From assembly GCF_021531255.1 (NCBI RefSeq), contig NZ_JAFBIO010000016.1:1-41127 (forward strand): 41,127 bases of DNA, read 5' to 3'. Under the pieces are notes generated by a model. The model was not told the origin of the DNA, ran no database searches, and was given only the letters and a program-made list of their open reading frames with translations. The stretch is from Allofournierella massiliensis (lineage in GTDB: Bacteria; Bacillota; Clostridia; Oscillospirales; Ruminococcaceae). This document shows, piece by piece, positions 24,739 through 31,672 of this stretch (position 1 is its first letter; the number at the start of each line of letters is the position of its first letter). A program made the translations under genes and the position numbers.

Positions 24739-25535
24739 ACAGCCAGCTTTCCATCCGGGGGCTTACCAAGAAGTTTGAGGCCGGCACCCCCAACGAAAAG
24801 ATCGCCCTGGACAAGGTGGACCTGGAAGTGCAGAAGGGGGAATTCATCACCCTGCTGGGTTCCAACGGGGCGGGCAAATCCACCCTTTTCAACGCCATTC
24901 TGGGCAAATTCCTGCCGGACGAGGGGCGTATCCTGCTGGACGGAGAGGACATCACCTACCAAAAGGATTACAAGCGGGCCCTGAACATCGGCTGCCTGTT
25001 CCAGAACCCCCTGCGGGGCACTGCCCCCAACATGACCATTGAGGAAAATCTGGCCCTTGCCTATACCCGCAAGGCCTCCCGCTCCTTCTTTGCATTGAAC
25101 CGGAAGGATTCCGACTATTTCCGCCAGATTCTGGCCAGCCTGGACATGGGCCTTGAAGACCGGATGAAGACCCGGATGGGTCTGCTCAGCGGCGGCCAGC
25201 GGCAGGCGGCGGCCTTGCTCATGGCCACCATCGCCCGCCCCAAGCTGCTTTTGCTGGATGAGCACACCGCCGCCCTGGACCCTGCCTCCTCCCGCAAGGT
25301 GCTGGAGGTGACCAAGCAGATCATTGCCGAGGACGGCCTCACCGCTTTGATGATCACCCATGATATGGAACAGGCCCTGCGGCTGGGCAGCCGCACCCTC
25401 ATGATGGATTCCGGCCGGATCGTACTGGATATCCAGGGGGAGGAGCGGGCCCGGATGAGCCCCCGGGAACTGGCAGAACTCTTCGGCAAAAAAGCCCGGG
25501 AGGGCCTTTCGGACCGGACCATGCTGGCCCTGTGA
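24735..25535 (+). CDS. trpZ: ABC transporter ATP-binding protein, TrpZ type
   Basis: This 266-aa single ATPase has Walker A GSNGAGKST, the Q-loop in CLFQNPLRGTAPNMTIEENL, the signature LLSGGQRQAAALLMA, and Walker B with LLLLDEHTAALDP, where DEHTAALDP replaces the common DEPTSGLD; this variant recurs in ATPases partnered with ABC_sub_bind proteins. The H-loop is ITHDMEQAL. Its start overlaps the trpY stop. A terminator follows, closing the T-box operon. Confidence 0.9.
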   Translation: MNSQLSIRGLTKKFEAGTPNEKIALDKVDLEVQKGEFITLLGSNGAGKSTLFNAILGKFLPDEGRILLDGEDITYQKDYKRALNIGCLFQNPLRGTAPNMTIEENLALAYTRKASRSFFALNRKDSDYFRQILASLDMGLEDRMKTRMGLLSGGQRQAAALLMATIARPKLLLLDEHTAALDPASSRKVLEVTKQIIAEDGLTALMITHDMEQALRLGSRTLMMDSGRIVLDIQGEERARMSPRELAELFGKKAREGLSDRTMLAL

Positions 25536-25563
25536 AAAGCGGCCCTTTCCCCAATAAGATCAA

Positions 25564-25597
25564 GAAAAAAGCCCCGCCCTCCCGGCGGGGCTTTTTG
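25564..25597. terminator. Bidirectional terminator after trpZ
   Basis: GCCCCGCC (25571-25578) pairs with GGCGGGGC (25584-25591), extended by A residues before and T residues after the stem, with loop CTCCC. Confidence 0.9.
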
Positions 25598-25643
25598 TCG
25601 GCAAAGAGGCGAAAATATCAGGCGAAGCAAAGCCAAATATGCC

Positions 25644-25673
25644 TGGACAAGGCAGGAAAAACCATGCTATCAT
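25644..25673 (+). promoter_or_regulatory. Promoter for the maleate-isomerase-like and kinase genes
   Basis: TGGACA (25644-25649) and TATCAT (25668-25673) are 18 bases apart, with a TGC extension before the -10. The ATG is about 45 bases downstream of the predicted start. Confidence 0.6.
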
Positions 25674-25722
25674 ACGGGTAAGAAGGCAGAAGCGATCTGC
25701 CGGGAAACGGAGGCGGAGATCC

Positions 25723-26397
25723 ATGGCCAAAAAGCACCTGGCGCTGCTCATCCCCCACACCGATGTGATGCTGGAAAGCGATTTCCGCGCAGCCCTGCCG
25801 GAGGAGTGGGTCTGCCACGCCTGCCGGATGTATCTGGAAGAGGTGGGGGAAGAAGCGGAAAAGAAGATGGTGGATGAGGGGGTGCCCTCTGCGCTGAAAA
25901 CCCTGCGGGGGATCGTCCCCTTTAACGGGGTGGTGTTCGGCTGCACCTCCGCTTCCGCCGTGTATGGGAAAGAGGGGCTGGAGCGGCTCCACCGGCAGAT
26001 GGGTCAGGCCTTGGACTGCCCGGCCCAGAGCGCCTTTGGGGCCCTCAAGGAGCGGATCCTTCAAAAGGGCGGGCCGGATCTTGCCCTGTTCACCCCCTAC
26101 ACTGCCCCGGTAAATCGCTTTTTCTGCCGTACCCTGGAAAGCTTTGGCCTGCGGGCAGTCTTTCAGGTGGGGCTGGGCCTGTCCAGCGACCCGGAAATCG
26201 CCGCCTGCCCGCCGGAAAAGATCCTGTCTCTGGCCCGGGAAAACCGGGAAGAGGTGCAGGCTTCCGGCGCCGGTCTGGCTGTGTTTTCCTGCACCAACTT
26301 CCGGGCCATGGAGATCCGCCGGCAGCTGGAAGAGATCCTGGAAATGCCGGTGCTCACCAGCAACCAGTGCCTGGCGGATTGGGTGAAGGAACTGTGA
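25723..26397 (+). CDS. Maleate isomerase / arylmalonate decarboxylase / Asp-Glu racemase family protein
   Basis: This 224-aa protein is of the two-cysteine racemase superfamily. The first Cys lies in VFGCTSASA and the second in VFSCTNFRAME, which precede EILEMPVLTSNQ as in maleate cis-trans isomerases and arylmalonate decarboxylases. Reactions in the family pass through enolate or cysteine-adduct intermediates on 2-carboxylic acids; the actual substrate is not clear. GGAGG lies upstream of the ATG at 25723. It is followed 22 bases later by a four-carbon acid sugar kinase, a pairing that suggests a route for a C4 dicarboxylic or sugar acid. Confidence 0.8.
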   Translation: MAKKHLALLIPHTDVMLESDFRAALPEEWVCHACRMYLEEVGEEAEKKMVDEGVPSALKTLRGIVPFNGVVFGCTSASAVYGKEGLERLHRQMGQALDCPAQSAFGALKERILQKGGPDLALFTPYTAPVNRFFCRTLESFGLRAVFQVGLGLSSDPEIAACPPEKILSLARENREEVQASGAGLAVFSCTNFRAMEIRRQLEEILEMPVLTSNQCLADWVKEL

Positions 26398-26419
26398 GGG
26401 AAAGAAAAGAGGGCAAGGA

Positions 26420-27694
26420 ATGGAAAAAGGGAAAAATTTGTATCTGGGCGTTGTGGCGGATGATTTTACCGGGGCGGGGGACGCGGCCTCTTTCCTGCGG
26501 GCGGCGGGGCTGAATACCCTGCTTTTGAGCGGGGTGCCCCGGGCGGAGATGGAGGAAGAGTGCGACGCAGTGGTCATCGCCCTGAAAAGCCGCAGCGCGC
26601 CGGTCAGCCAGGCGGTGAGCGAAAGCCTGGAAGCCTTCCGCTGGATGGAGCGGGCCGGGGCCCAAAAACTGTATTTCAAGTACTGCTCCACCTTTGATTC
26701 CACCCCGGCGGGGAATATCGGCCCGGTGGCGGACCGGATGCTGGAAGAGCTGGGGCAGCCCTATACCCTGCTCTGCCCGGCCCTGCCGGTAAACGGGCGG
26801 ACGGTGCGAGAGGGCGTACTGTATGTGAAGGGGGTGCCCCTGGCCCAAAGCCCCATGAAGGACCATCCCCTCAACCCCATGTGGGCCTCCGAGATCCCCT
26901 CCCTCATGGCGCCCCAGTCTGCCTACCCCTGCCGGGCGGTAAGCCGGCGGGAATGGCAGGAGGGGCAGCTGGAGGATATTCTGGCGGAATGCCGGAAACA
27001 GGCGGACCACTTTTATCTGGTGCCGGACCAGGAGACCGAGGAGGATGCCCGGGGACTGCTGGCCCGGTTCGGCGGGCTCCGGTTCCTCACTGGCGGTTCC
27101 GGCCTGATGGAGGCCATTGCGGCGGACGGCCCCCGCACCGGGGCAGGCAGCGTGCCTGTCCAGGGGGCGCAGGGGCCGGCCATCCTTTTGTCGGGCAGCT
27201 GTTCCCGGGCCACCCAGAGGCAGATTCTGCGCTACCGGCAGGAACACCCCTCCTGCGCGCTCTGGGCCGAAAAGCTGCTGGACGGGCGGCAGAGCTATGA
27301 GGAACTGTGGGCCTTTTATCAGGAACATCAGGAACAGGCCCCTCTGTTTTACAGCGCGGGGGCGTCCGAACCCTTGATGCAAGGGGAGGAAGAGAGCCGG
27401 AGGGACCGCTGGGCAGCCGCGGTTCTGGAGCGCACCCTGGCCCGGCTGGCCCAGGACGCTTTAACCCAGGGGGCCCGGCGGCTGATCGTGGCGGGGGGCG
27501 AGACCAGCGGGGCGGTGGCCCGGCAGCTGGGCTTTGAGGGGTACCGCATCGGGGATTCGGTGGCCCCGGGCGTTCCGGTCATGGTGCCCCTGGGCAGCCC
27601 TCAGGTGCGGGTGGTATACAAATCCGGCAATTTCGGCGAGGCGGACTTTTTTGAAAAGGCCCTGGCCATGACCGGCCCCGCTGGGGAAAAATAA
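26420..27694 (+). CDS. Four-carbon acid sugar kinase (OtnK/DtnK, DUF1537)
   Basis: This 424-aa kinase of the DUF1537 family phosphorylates 3-oxo-tetronates, D-threonate or D-erythronate. The N-terminal part begins VVADDFTGAGDAASF, the family hallmark, with KYCSTFDSTPAGNIGP near residue 90 that binds substrate. The C-terminal nucleotide-binding part includes LIVAGGETSGAVARQLG. The usual partners (PdxA2, OtnC aldolase or LtnD dehydrogenase) are not next to it. Instead it follows a maleate-isomerase-like gene and converges on the IclR regulator. Length is typical. Exact substrate is unknown. Confidence 0.9.
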   Translation: MEKGKNLYLGVVADDFTGAGDAASFLRAAGLNTLLLSGVPRAEMEEECDAVVIALKSRSAPVSQAVSESLEAFRWMERAGAQKLYFKYCSTFDSTPAGNIGPVADRMLEELGQPYTLLCPALPVNGRTVREGVLYVKGVPLAQSPMKDHPLNPMWASEIPSLMAPQSAYPCRAVSRREWQEGQLEDILAECRKQADHFYLVPDQETEEDARGLLARFGGLRFLTGGSGLMEAIAADGPRTGAGSVPVQGAQGPAILLSGSCSRATQRQILRYRQEHPSCALWAEKLLDGRQSYEELWAFYQEHQEQAPLFYSAGASEPLMQGEEESRRDRWAAAVLERTLARLAQDALTQGARRLIVAGGETSGAVARQLGFEGYRIGDSVAPGVPVMVPLGSPQVRVVYKSGNFGEADFFEKALAMTGPAGEK

Positions 27695-27696
27695 AG

Positions 27697-27740
27697 AAAC
27701 CCGGCGCTTTTTTTGGAAAGCGCCGGGTTTGGTCTTTTTT
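27697..27740. terminator. Terminator between convergent kinase and IclR genes
   Basis: AAACCCGGCGCTTT (27697-27710) and AAAGCGCCGGGTTT (27717-27730) form a 14-bp perfect stem with loop TTTTGG, followed by GGTCTTTTTT. The symmetric A/T flanks allow use in both directions. Confidence 0.9.
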
Positions 27741-27824
27741 CGGGGGGATTTTTCAGCCCTTTTTCCCCCGGTTCTGCGCCGGGAAACTGGTAAGATGAAA
27801 ACAGACAGGCTCCCCGTCCCCTTC

Positions 27825-28679
27825 TTAATCCTGGTGGGGATTGTCGGTGAGCTGGATGGCCGGGAAAAGATGGGCGTACTGCTTCAGGGTGCTGCAGGCG
27901 GTGGAAAGCAGCGAGGTACAGGTGCTCGTTTTCTCCGGCGTCATGTCCAGCACCGAGCTGGATACGCTGAGAGCGCCTGCTACCCGGCCGTCGTTGGTGC
28001 GGATGGCCTGCGCCACGCACTTGACCCCCAGGGTCTCCTCCTCCAGATCCAGGGCAAACCCCCGGCGGCGGCTGGCTTCCAGCTCGGCCCGCAGTTTCTC
28101 CGGGTCGGTGATGGTGTGGGGGGTGTAGGCCGGCAGCCCGTGCCGCCGGATCACCTCGTCTACCTGGGCGGGGGTGAAGTAACTCAGCATGGCCTTGCCG
28201 CAGCCGGTACAGTGCAGGGGCAGGGTCTTGCCGGCAATGGAATACCGTACCCGGCGCTGGCCCGGGCAGACCGACTCCAGATAAAACACCAGGCCGTTCA
28301 GGTGGGTGGTGAGATAGATAAAGCTGTCGGTTTGGCTTTCCAGTTCCTCCATCACCGGCAGGGCGTACTGGATGATGGGGGTAGAGGCGTGCACGCAGTA
28401 ACTGCGCTCCATCAATTTATAACCCAGTCGGTAGCTGGTGCTGCCCTTTACCCGGTACAGAAAACCGGCCCCTTCCAGGGTGCGCAGCTGGTTGAGCAGG
28501 GTGCTTTTGGGGCAGTGCAGCTGCTGGGTGATCTGGGTCAGGGTGAGTTCGGGGCGCGAGGGGGAAAAACAGTTGAGGATCTCCAGCGCCCGGGCCACGG
28601 CGTTTACCTTTCCGGCTCCCGCGGAAAAGTCCGATTCCATGGAGGGCAGCAGGCTTTCCTGGATTTCTTCTGTATTCAT
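27825..28679 (-). CDS. IclR family transcriptional regulator
   Basis: This 284-aa protein has a winged helix-turn-helix at about residues 25-85 (AVARALEILNCF, LTLTQITQQLHCPKSTLLNQL, GFLYRVKGSTSYRLGYKL) and a C-terminal effector-binding domain (IYLTTHLNGLVFYLE, CTGCGKAMLSYF, GFALDLEEETLGVKCVAQAI). IclR proteins such as KdgR bind sugar acids or their keto-deoxy products. It is divergent from the DapA-TTT-KDPG aldolase-kinase operon, with candidate operators between them, so it most likely controls that operon and itself. The N terminus has about 24 residues before the HTH. The stop comes about 90 bases after the shared terminator. Confidence 0.93.
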   Translation of the reverse strand: MNTEEIQESLLPSMESDFSAGAGKVNAVARALEILNCFSPSRPELTLTQITQQLHCPKSTLLNQLRTLEGAGFLYRVKGSTSYRLGYKLMERSYCVHASTPIIQYALPVMEELESQTDSFIYLTTHLNGLVFYLESVCPGQRRVRYSIAGKTLPLHCTGCGKAMLSYFTPAQVDEVIRRHGLPAYTPHTITDPEKLRAELEASRRRGFALDLEEETLGVKCVAQAIRTNDGRVAGALSVSSSVLDMTPEKTSTCTSLLSTACSTLKQYAHLFPAIQLTDNPHQD

Positions 28680-28743
28680 GAAAGTGTTCTCCGGCCGTTA
28701 TACATTTTGAAAAAAGGAGCGCCTATCAACTCCCGTATGACCA

Positions 28744-28772
28744 AGAGTAGCCTGTTTCGGCAAATTTGTCAA
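28744..28772 (-). promoter_or_regulatory. Promoter of the IclR gene
   Basis: On the minus strand TTGACA (28772-28767) and TACTCT (28749-28744) are 17 bases apart, about 65 bases upstream of the ATG. GACAAATTTGCC, a near-perfect palindrome, overlaps the -35, suggesting self-regulation. Confidence 0.7.
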
Positions 28773-28869
28773 TAATGCGCTTGCCCAATAGTTGGTTTCG
28801 ACAAAAATATCTAAAACACTGGACAAATGCGAAAAGAGGAAGTAAAATCGTGGTGCAGTAGGGCGAAAC

Positions 28870-28892
28870 TTTGTTCAGCCTGAATGAACAAA
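28870..28892. promoter_or_regulatory. Palindromic operator candidate in the iclR-dapA gap
   Basis: TTTGTTCA and TGAACAAA are perfect 8-bp arms around a 7-base centre; the middle also reads TTCAGCCTGAA. Two GTTTCG (28754, 28795) and two CGAAAC (28864, 28908) hexamers flank it in mirrored orientation. The remaining 356-base gap holds only the two promoters and a small GGCCCT/AGGGCC hairpin. Confidence 0.5.
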
Positions 28893-28980
28893 ACACCAAC
28901 ACCCTTACGAAACACCGCGGCCCTTTCACAGGGCCTTCTGCCGTATGGGCAAAAAGTCCTCCGGGGCTTTTCCCAAAGTA

Positions 28981-29009
28981 TGGCATTCCGTCTCAGAATC
29001 CTTTATAAT
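28981..29009 (+). promoter_or_regulatory. Weak -35 / strong -10 promoter of the sugar-acid operon
   Basis: TATAAT at 29004-29009 is perfect, but the -35 place 17 bases upstream reads TGGCAT. This is the pattern of an activator-dependent or tightly regulated promoter. The ATG at 29036 is 27 bases after the -10. Confidence 0.5.
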
Positions 29010-29035
29010 AAAGAAAGCGATAGGTGAAACAGCAG

Positions 29036-29923
29036 ATGAAAAAACTGTATGGTGTGATCACCGCCATGACCACCCCTTTCGATGAAGCCGGGCAGGTGGA
29101 TGTGAAGGCCCTGGCCGCCCAGACCGAGTTCCTGATTGGCAAAGGGGTGGATTGCCTGTATCCCTGCGGCACCACCGGTGAGATGTACCTGATGAGCGCC
29201 GAGCAGCGGGAGCTGGTGGCCGAGACCGTGGTCAAGACGGCGGCCGGCCGGGTGACCGTCTTTATCCACTGCGGCGCCATGACCCAGGATGAGACCATCC
29301 GCCTGATGCAGCACGCCGAGAAGATCGGCGCCGACGGCGTGGGCGTGGTTACCCCCAGCTATTTCACCGTGGATGAAAAGAGCATGATCGCCTACTACAA
29401 GGCTGTCTGCGCGGCTGTCAGCGAGGATTACCCGGTGTACGCCTACGTGATCCCCCAGCTGGCCCACAACGATATCACCGCTGACACCATGGAAAAGATC
29501 GCTGCCGAGTGCAAGAACCTGATCGGCGTGAAGTACAGCTACCCGGATATGGGCCGCCTGTGCGAGTACCTGCGGGTGCGGGGCGGCAACTTCTCGGTGG
29601 TATACGGCGCGGACGCTCAGTTCCTGCCTGCCCTGGCCATGGGCGCCGACGGCACCGTTTCCGGCTGCTCCGGCCCCTTCCCCGAGCCCTTCGTGGAGGT
29701 GTACAAGCTCTGGAAGGAAGGCAAGCTGGAAGAGGCCAAGGCCGCTCAGGTCAAGGCCAACGTTCTGGTCAAGCTGATGAAGGCCGGCGCGGATATGTCC
29801 ATCTTCAAGCACATCCTCACCTGGCGCGGCATTGAGGGCGGCCGCATGCACAAGCCCCTCCTGGATTTGAATGAAACAGAAAAGGCTCGGCTGTACGAGC
29901 AGGTCAAGCCCTATCTGGAGTAA
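29036..29923 (+). CDS. DapA/NanA family lyase (dihydrodipicolinate synthase-like)
   Basis: This 295-aa (beta/alpha)8 class I aldolase has the Schiff-base lysine K166 in GVKYSYPDMG, the tyrosine of AYVIPQ (Y137) and the carboxylate-binding GTTGE near residues 48-52. The family covers dihydrodipicolinate synthase, N-acetylneuraminate lyase, 2-keto-3-deoxygluconate aldolase and keto-deoxy-sugar-acid dehydratases. True DapA is unlikely, as the gene heads an operon with a carboxylate transporter, a KDPG aldolase and a KDG kinase; a lyase or dehydratase of a keto-deoxy sugar acid is the better guess. The ATG at 29036 follows AGGTGA by 8 bases; a GTG at 29024 overlaps that site. Confidence 0.87.
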   Translation: MKKLYGVITAMTTPFDEAGQVDVKALAAQTEFLIGKGVDCLYPCGTTGEMYLMSAEQRELVAETVVKTAAGRVTVFIHCGAMTQDETIRLMQHAEKIGADGVGVVTPSYFTVDEKSMIAYYKAVCAAVSEDYPVYAYVIPQLAHNDITADTMEKIAAECKNLIGVKYSYPDMGRLCEYLRVRGGNFSVVYGADAQFLPALAMGADGTVSGCSGPFPEPFVEVYKLWKEGKLEEAKAAQVKANVLVKLMKAGADMSIFKHILTWRGIEGGRMHKPLLDLNETEKARLYEQVKPYLE

Positions 29924-29966
29924 TTATAGAAAAAACCTACAACCCAAAATGAAGGAGAAATTCAAG

Positions 29967-30998
29967 ATGAAAAAGATTCTTGCACTGGCTCTTGCCTCGG
30001 CCATGGCAGTCTCTCTGGTAGCTTGCGGCGGTTCTTCCAGCAGCTCCAGCGCTGCGGCCTCCACCCCCGCTTCCGGCAGCACCGCTGCTTCCGGCGCGGC
30101 CACCACCACCGACTTCCCCACTGATCAGATCACCATCATCTGCCCCTACTCTGCGGGCGGCGCTTCCGATACCACCAGCCGTATCTTCGCTTCCGAGCTG
30201 GAGAAGGCCATCGGCACCTCTGTGGTGGTTGAGAACAAGACCGGCGCTTCCGGCGCCGTGGGCCTCGAGGCTGTGCGCAGCGCTAATCCCGACGGCTACA
30301 CCATGGCTTACATGCCTGTTGAGTCCACCATGATCTCTTCTCTGGGCTACACCGACCTGACCACCAACGACTTCAAGTTCATCTGCCGCGTCATGACCAT
30401 TCCCGCTGCCGTGACTGTCCGCGCTGACAGCGAGTGGGAGACCTTCGACGACTTCCTGGCTTACGCCAAAGAGCATCCCGGTGAGCTCCGTGTGGGCAAC
30501 TCCGGCACCGGCTCCATCTGGCACATTGCCGCCGCCACCATCGAGAAGGAGTGCGGCGTGACCTTCAACCATGTTCCCTACGACGGCGCTGCTGACGCCA
30601 TCGCTGCTCTGCTGGGCGGCACCCTGGAGGCTGTGACCGTGTCTCCCTCCGAGGTTAAGACCAACGTTGACTCCGGCGAGTTCCGCGTTCTGAGCGTTCT
30701 GGGCGAGAACCGCTCTTCCGTCTGCCCCGATGTTGAGACTGCTCAGGAGCAGGGCTACGACATCACCATCCAGGGCTGGGGCGGCTTCGCGGTTCCCAAG
30801 GACACTCCCGACGACGTGGTTGCCGCTCTGGAAGCTGCTGCCGAGACCGCTGCCAACTCTGACGCTGTGAAGGACCTGCTGACCCAGAAAGGCTACGAGC
30901 ATGCCTACCTGAGCGGCGCCGACATGGACGCTGTGGCTGCTGAAGAGCTGGCCTACTTCACCGATCTGATCCCCAGCCTGGGCATCGTGCAGGGCTAA
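29967..30998 (+). CDS. Tripartite tricarboxylate transporter substrate-binding lipoprotein (TctC)
   Basis: This 343-aa TctC/Bug-family binding protein has a lipoprotein signal with Cys20 in LVACGG, a Ser/Ala/Thr linker to about residue 48, then ITIICPYSAGGASDTTSR, ENKTGASGAVGLEAV and GTLEAVTVSPSEV, the ligand loops of the family. It captures a carboxylate outside the cell for the TctA/TctB channel. GAAGGAG precedes the ATG at 29967. Codon use is richer in GCT and GTT than most neighbours, as in highly expressed genes. Two hairpins follow before tctB, which would favour extra binding protein over channel. The ligand may be a sugar acid, given the operon. Confidence 0.93.
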   Translation: MKKILALALASAMAVSLVACGGSSSSSSAAASTPASGSTAASGAATTTDFPTDQITIICPYSAGGASDTTSRIFASELEKAIGTSVVVENKTGASGAVGLEAVRSANPDGYTMAYMPVESTMISSLGYTDLTTNDFKFICRVMTIPAAVTVRADSEWETFDDFLAYAKEHPGELRVGNSGTGSIWHIAAATIEKECGVTFNHVPYDGAADAIAALLGGTLEAVTVSPSEVKTNVDSGEFRVLSVLGENRSSVCPDVETAQEQGYDITIQGWGGFAVPKDTPDDVVAALEAAAETAANSDAVKDLLTQKGYEHAYLSGADMDAVAAEELAYFTDLIPSLGIVQG

Positions 30999-31058
30999 GG
31001 CTCCGCTTCGGAAAGGATGATCCCCCTTTGGGGGAGATAAAGTCTTGAGAACAAGGGA

Positions 31059-31097
31059 GGGCCGCATCATCACAACTGGGATGAGTGCGGCCCTTTT
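31059..31097 (+). other. Hairpins between tctC and tctB (partial terminator)
   Basis: GGGCCGCA and TCATC (31059-31071) pair with GATGA and TGCGGCCC (31080-31093) with one bulged G, followed by TTTT. A small TCCCCC/GGGGGA hairpin lies at 31021-31035. Together they probably reduce read-through into tctB. Confidence 0.6.
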
Positions 31098-31192
31098 CCC
31101 TGTCAAGATCGCGTAAAGACCATGCAAAGGCCTTCCAAAAGGCCCAGGGTCTTGTCTTGCAACTGGTTCAAAGCTTAGAAAGGTATCCTATT

Positions 31193-31657
31193 ATGCATAA
31201 AGGCGATACAATTCCCGGCCTGCTGTTTGCGCTGCTGGGCGCGTTCTGCCTGTGTGTCACCTATACCTCCCCCATGCTGAAATTCGGCTCCAACACCTCC
31301 GACGGTGTGCCCGGCGCCGGTTTCTTCCCCTACATCATGGGCAGCGTGCTGCTGATTTTCGGCCTGGCGCTGATGGTGCGTGGTATCCGTCAGCACGGCA
31401 CCGTTACTTATATGAATATCACCCCCGAGATCAAGGGCAACATGAAAGTCCTGGGCCTGATGGTGGTGGGCGTGGCCCTCTACCTGGCCATCTGGAAGAT
31501 CACCGAGCAGTTCCTGGTAAGCCTGGTGCTCTTTGCCCTGTATGAAAACGTGGTGCTGCGCCGCGGCAAGGTGTTCACCATCGTATTCACGGTGATCATG
31601 ACCGTGTTTGTCTGGGCCCTGTTCATGAAGGGCTTCAAGGTTTCGTTCGGAGTATAA
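31193..31657 (+). CDS. Tripartite tricarboxylate transporter small permease (TctB)
   Basis: This 154-aa membrane protein has four hydrophobic segments (about residues 8-28, 40-62, 80-100 and 125-148), the layout of TctB. It contains VPGAGFFPYIMG, a region seen in many TctB proteins. It pairs with TctA, encoded 15 bases downstream. AAAGGT lies 8 bases before the ATG at 31193. An upstream in-frame extension to 31085 has no ribosome site and crosses the hairpin. Confidence 0.85.
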   Translation: MHKGDTIPGLLFALLGAFCLCVTYTSPMLKFGSNTSDGVPGAGFFPYIMGSVLLIFGLALMVRGIRQHGTVTYMNITPEIKGNMKVLGLMVVGVALYLAIWKITEQFLVSLVLFALYENVVLRRGKVFTIVFTVIMTVFVWALFMKGFKVSFGV

Positions 31658-31672
31658 GGAGGAAGAAGTAGC

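Noticed and set aside
29036-29923. True dihydrodipicolinate synthase (lysine pathway)
   Set aside because: The active-site residues are shared by the whole family, and the operon with a carboxylate transporter, KDPG aldolase and KDG kinase fits a catabolic lyase better.
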